This document shows, in pieces, positions 62,612 through 64,000 of a stretch of 64,000 bases of DNA; the stretch's first letter is position 1; every line of letters begins with the position of its first letter. A program made the translations under genes and the position numbers. The notes under the pieces are model-generated. The model saw only the letters and a list, made by a program, of their open reading frames with translations. It was not told the origin of the DNA and did no database searches. The stretch comes from Salinimonas marina (GTDB lineage Bacteria; Pseudomonadota; Gammaproteobacteria; Enterobacterales; Alteromonadaceae), in NCBI RefSeq assembly GCF_015644725.1, contig NZ_CP064795.1, forward strand, positions 1,114,501-1,178,500, given 5' to 3'.

Positions 62612-64000
62612 ATGCCACCAGTAGCCATAGCAGTAGCGTCGGGGATCGTTGCCGGTATCACGGCTTCATCCGTGGTAATTGGTCTAGCCGTGGGGTTGGG
62701 TACCATTGCGTTAACTAATGCCATGAAGCCCGAGATCCCGAACCCTGGGGATGATGTGGAACGCGCCCAGTCACTTATCACCAGCGCCATTTCACCACGC
62801 CGGGGTATTTACGGTACCGTGGTGGTGGGCGGTACCCTGTTTGCCTATGGTAAGGCTAAAGACGGGTTCGGGGATGATGCCAAGCAATACCACGTTATGG
62901 GCGTGGCCCTGGCTGGGCATAAATGCGAATCGGCGGCCCTGTACGAAGTAAACGGCAAGCCGGCAAGCCTGGCCAATGCCACTAGCGGCTTTCACCTGGG
63001 CGGACAGACCACGGCCAATTCGCTATTAACCAGCACAATTACAGGCTTTGGGGCCAATCACATTGGCCATGGCATTACGTACGCTGCAGTAAAGGTACCT
63101 ATTGACCCAGAAACTTTGGCCCAGGGTTTACGCAAAGTTACCTTTACCGTTAAGGGCCGCAAGGTATACGACCCCGCAAGGACACCACCATGGGTGGCAA
63201 CGGTACCCAGCGAGCGGATACAGAATCAACCTGGGCCTGGTCAGATAACCCGATATTGTGCGCCCTGGATTACATGCGGTTTTTCGGTTACAAGCCGGTA
63301 CCACTGAGCCGGTTTAATATCATTGAAATCATGCGCCAGGCGGAACGGTGTGATGAACTGGTGCCGTTCTTAGATGATGCCGGCGTTACTCAGTACGAAA
63401 AGCGGTACACCTGCAATGGCACGTTTGAATATGACGAAGGCGGGGCAGAGGTTTTACAGACGATATTAAACGCCTGTAGTGGTCGGGTTTACCGGGCGGG
63501 CGGTTTGGTTTCCCTGGTGGCCGGCGGCTATGCCGGGATCCCAACACTCACGCTTACCGAAAAAGACCTGGTGGGCCAGGTGACGTTCAGACCAAACCCG
63601 CCAACACGGGAGAAGTGCAACGCGGTACGGGGATCCTTTTGTTCACCGGATGCCGGTTACGCTATGTCGGAAAGCCCGATTGTAACGGTACCCGCCTATC
63701 AGGCAGAAGACGGTATTTACCTGGAATCAGAAGTAAAAATGCCGTTTACCACGTCAGTTACCGCCGCCCAACGGCTGCAAAAAAACTACCTGGAACGCAA
63801 GCGGGCCGCCTTTGTCATTGAAATGGAAGTGGGCGCCGTGGGCCTTATGCTTCACCCTGGCGCACCCGTTCGCGTGACCCTGGACAATGAGAATTTAAAC
63901 CAGGTGTTTGTTGTCCAGGATTGGCGGTTTAACCCGGCTAAGAAGACCACCCAGTTAACGCTATTGGTGGATTATCCCGAAATCTGGACGGATAACATTT
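62612..64000 (+). pseudogene. Tail tip/host-specificity protein J-like, split by one-base deletion, runs off the window
   Basis: The N-terminal part (62612-63175) has hydrophobic stretches (IAVASGIVAGITASSVVIGLAV) and the J-like SPRRGIYGTVVVGGTL. At the C run 63172-63175 one extra base continues in frame as KVYDP-RKDTTMGGNGTQRAD and stays open to the right edge, with DNPILCALDYMRFFGYKPV, CNGTFEYDEGGAEVLQTILNACSG and ALVIEM-type blocks of the J central-straight fibre. At least 463 residues are visible. It should contact the host surface. It is probably a sequencing undercall. Confidence 0.85.

Larger units (their letters stand above)
28592..64000. mobile_element. Temperate siphovirus-type prophage in lepA (right end beyond window)
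   Basis: The region contains, in order, attL and integrase, cargo genes, recombination genes, repressor/Cro/CII, O/P-like replication genes, a Mor-like activator, lysis-like genes, terminase, Mu-like head genes and a lambda-like non-contractile tail module. No Mu transposase is present and a tyrosine integrase is, so integration is site-specific although several head proteins are Mu-like. At least 35.4 kb is within the window and the tail tip gene is cut by its edge. All essential modules seen look intact apart from G/C-run frameshifts. Confidence 0.95.

Overview
The window is a chromosome segment of a gammaproteobacterium, most likely a marine member of the Alteromonadales (Alteromonas/Salinimonas-like). 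This rests on conserved gene order (rpsT / murJ-ribF-ileS-lspA-fkpB-ispH followed by type IV pilus minor pilins; nadB / rpoE-rseA-rseB-rseC-lepA) and on protein similarity recognised by eye. The genus is inferred, not proven.

Host part (1-28.6 kb). Housekeeping genes come first: ribosomal protein S20 (TTG start) runs leftward, and murJ, ribF, ileS, lspA, fkpB and ispH run rightward. They are followed by a type IV pilus minor pilin/PilY1 operon (pilV, pilW, pilX, pilY1, pilE; 8.4-15.1 kb) and a second, oppositely oriented set of divergent minor-pilin-like genes (15.1-18.8 kb). Next come nadE-glnB, slyD, ygfZ, sdhE-ygfX, a MaoC-like gene, nadB, and the sigma-E stress operon rpoE-rseA-rseB-rseC, which carries a clear sigma-E autoregulatory promoter.

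Prophage part (28.6 kb to the right edge; the right end is not in the window). A temperate siphovirus-type prophage has integrated into the 5' end of lepA, leaving 16 lepA codons at 28571. From left to right it holds: seven AGGTCCCC half-sites and a tyrosine integrase; leftward low-GC cargo genes whose spacers resemble integron attC sites; an AlpA-like regulator, phage Dam, RecT and a RecE-like nuclease; a CI-like repressor, Cro and CII; lambda O/P-like replication genes with a 12-copy iteron array (probable origin) inside the O-like gene; VRR-NUC and Mor-like proteins; lysis-like genes; terminase; Mu-like portal and MuF; a second small-gene block with SSB; Mu-like protease, capsid and neck genes; and a lambda-like tail module with a programmed -1 frameshift site, tape measure and tail tip.

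The most striking item is the 1004-residue MuF head protein at 46433-49447. Behind its MuF domain it appears to carry a kinase-like domain and a C-terminal R-S-ExE ADP-ribosyltransferase domain, so it is a candidate phage-delivered polymorphic effector. A 79-aa gene follows 5 nt downstream.

Quality caution: seven genes, both host and phage, each look broken by one missing base in a G or C run (about 9559, 10764, 15939, 45173, 51169, 53157 and 63172). Adding one base to the run restores each gene. The shared signature points to homopolymer undercalls rather than seven real mutations.
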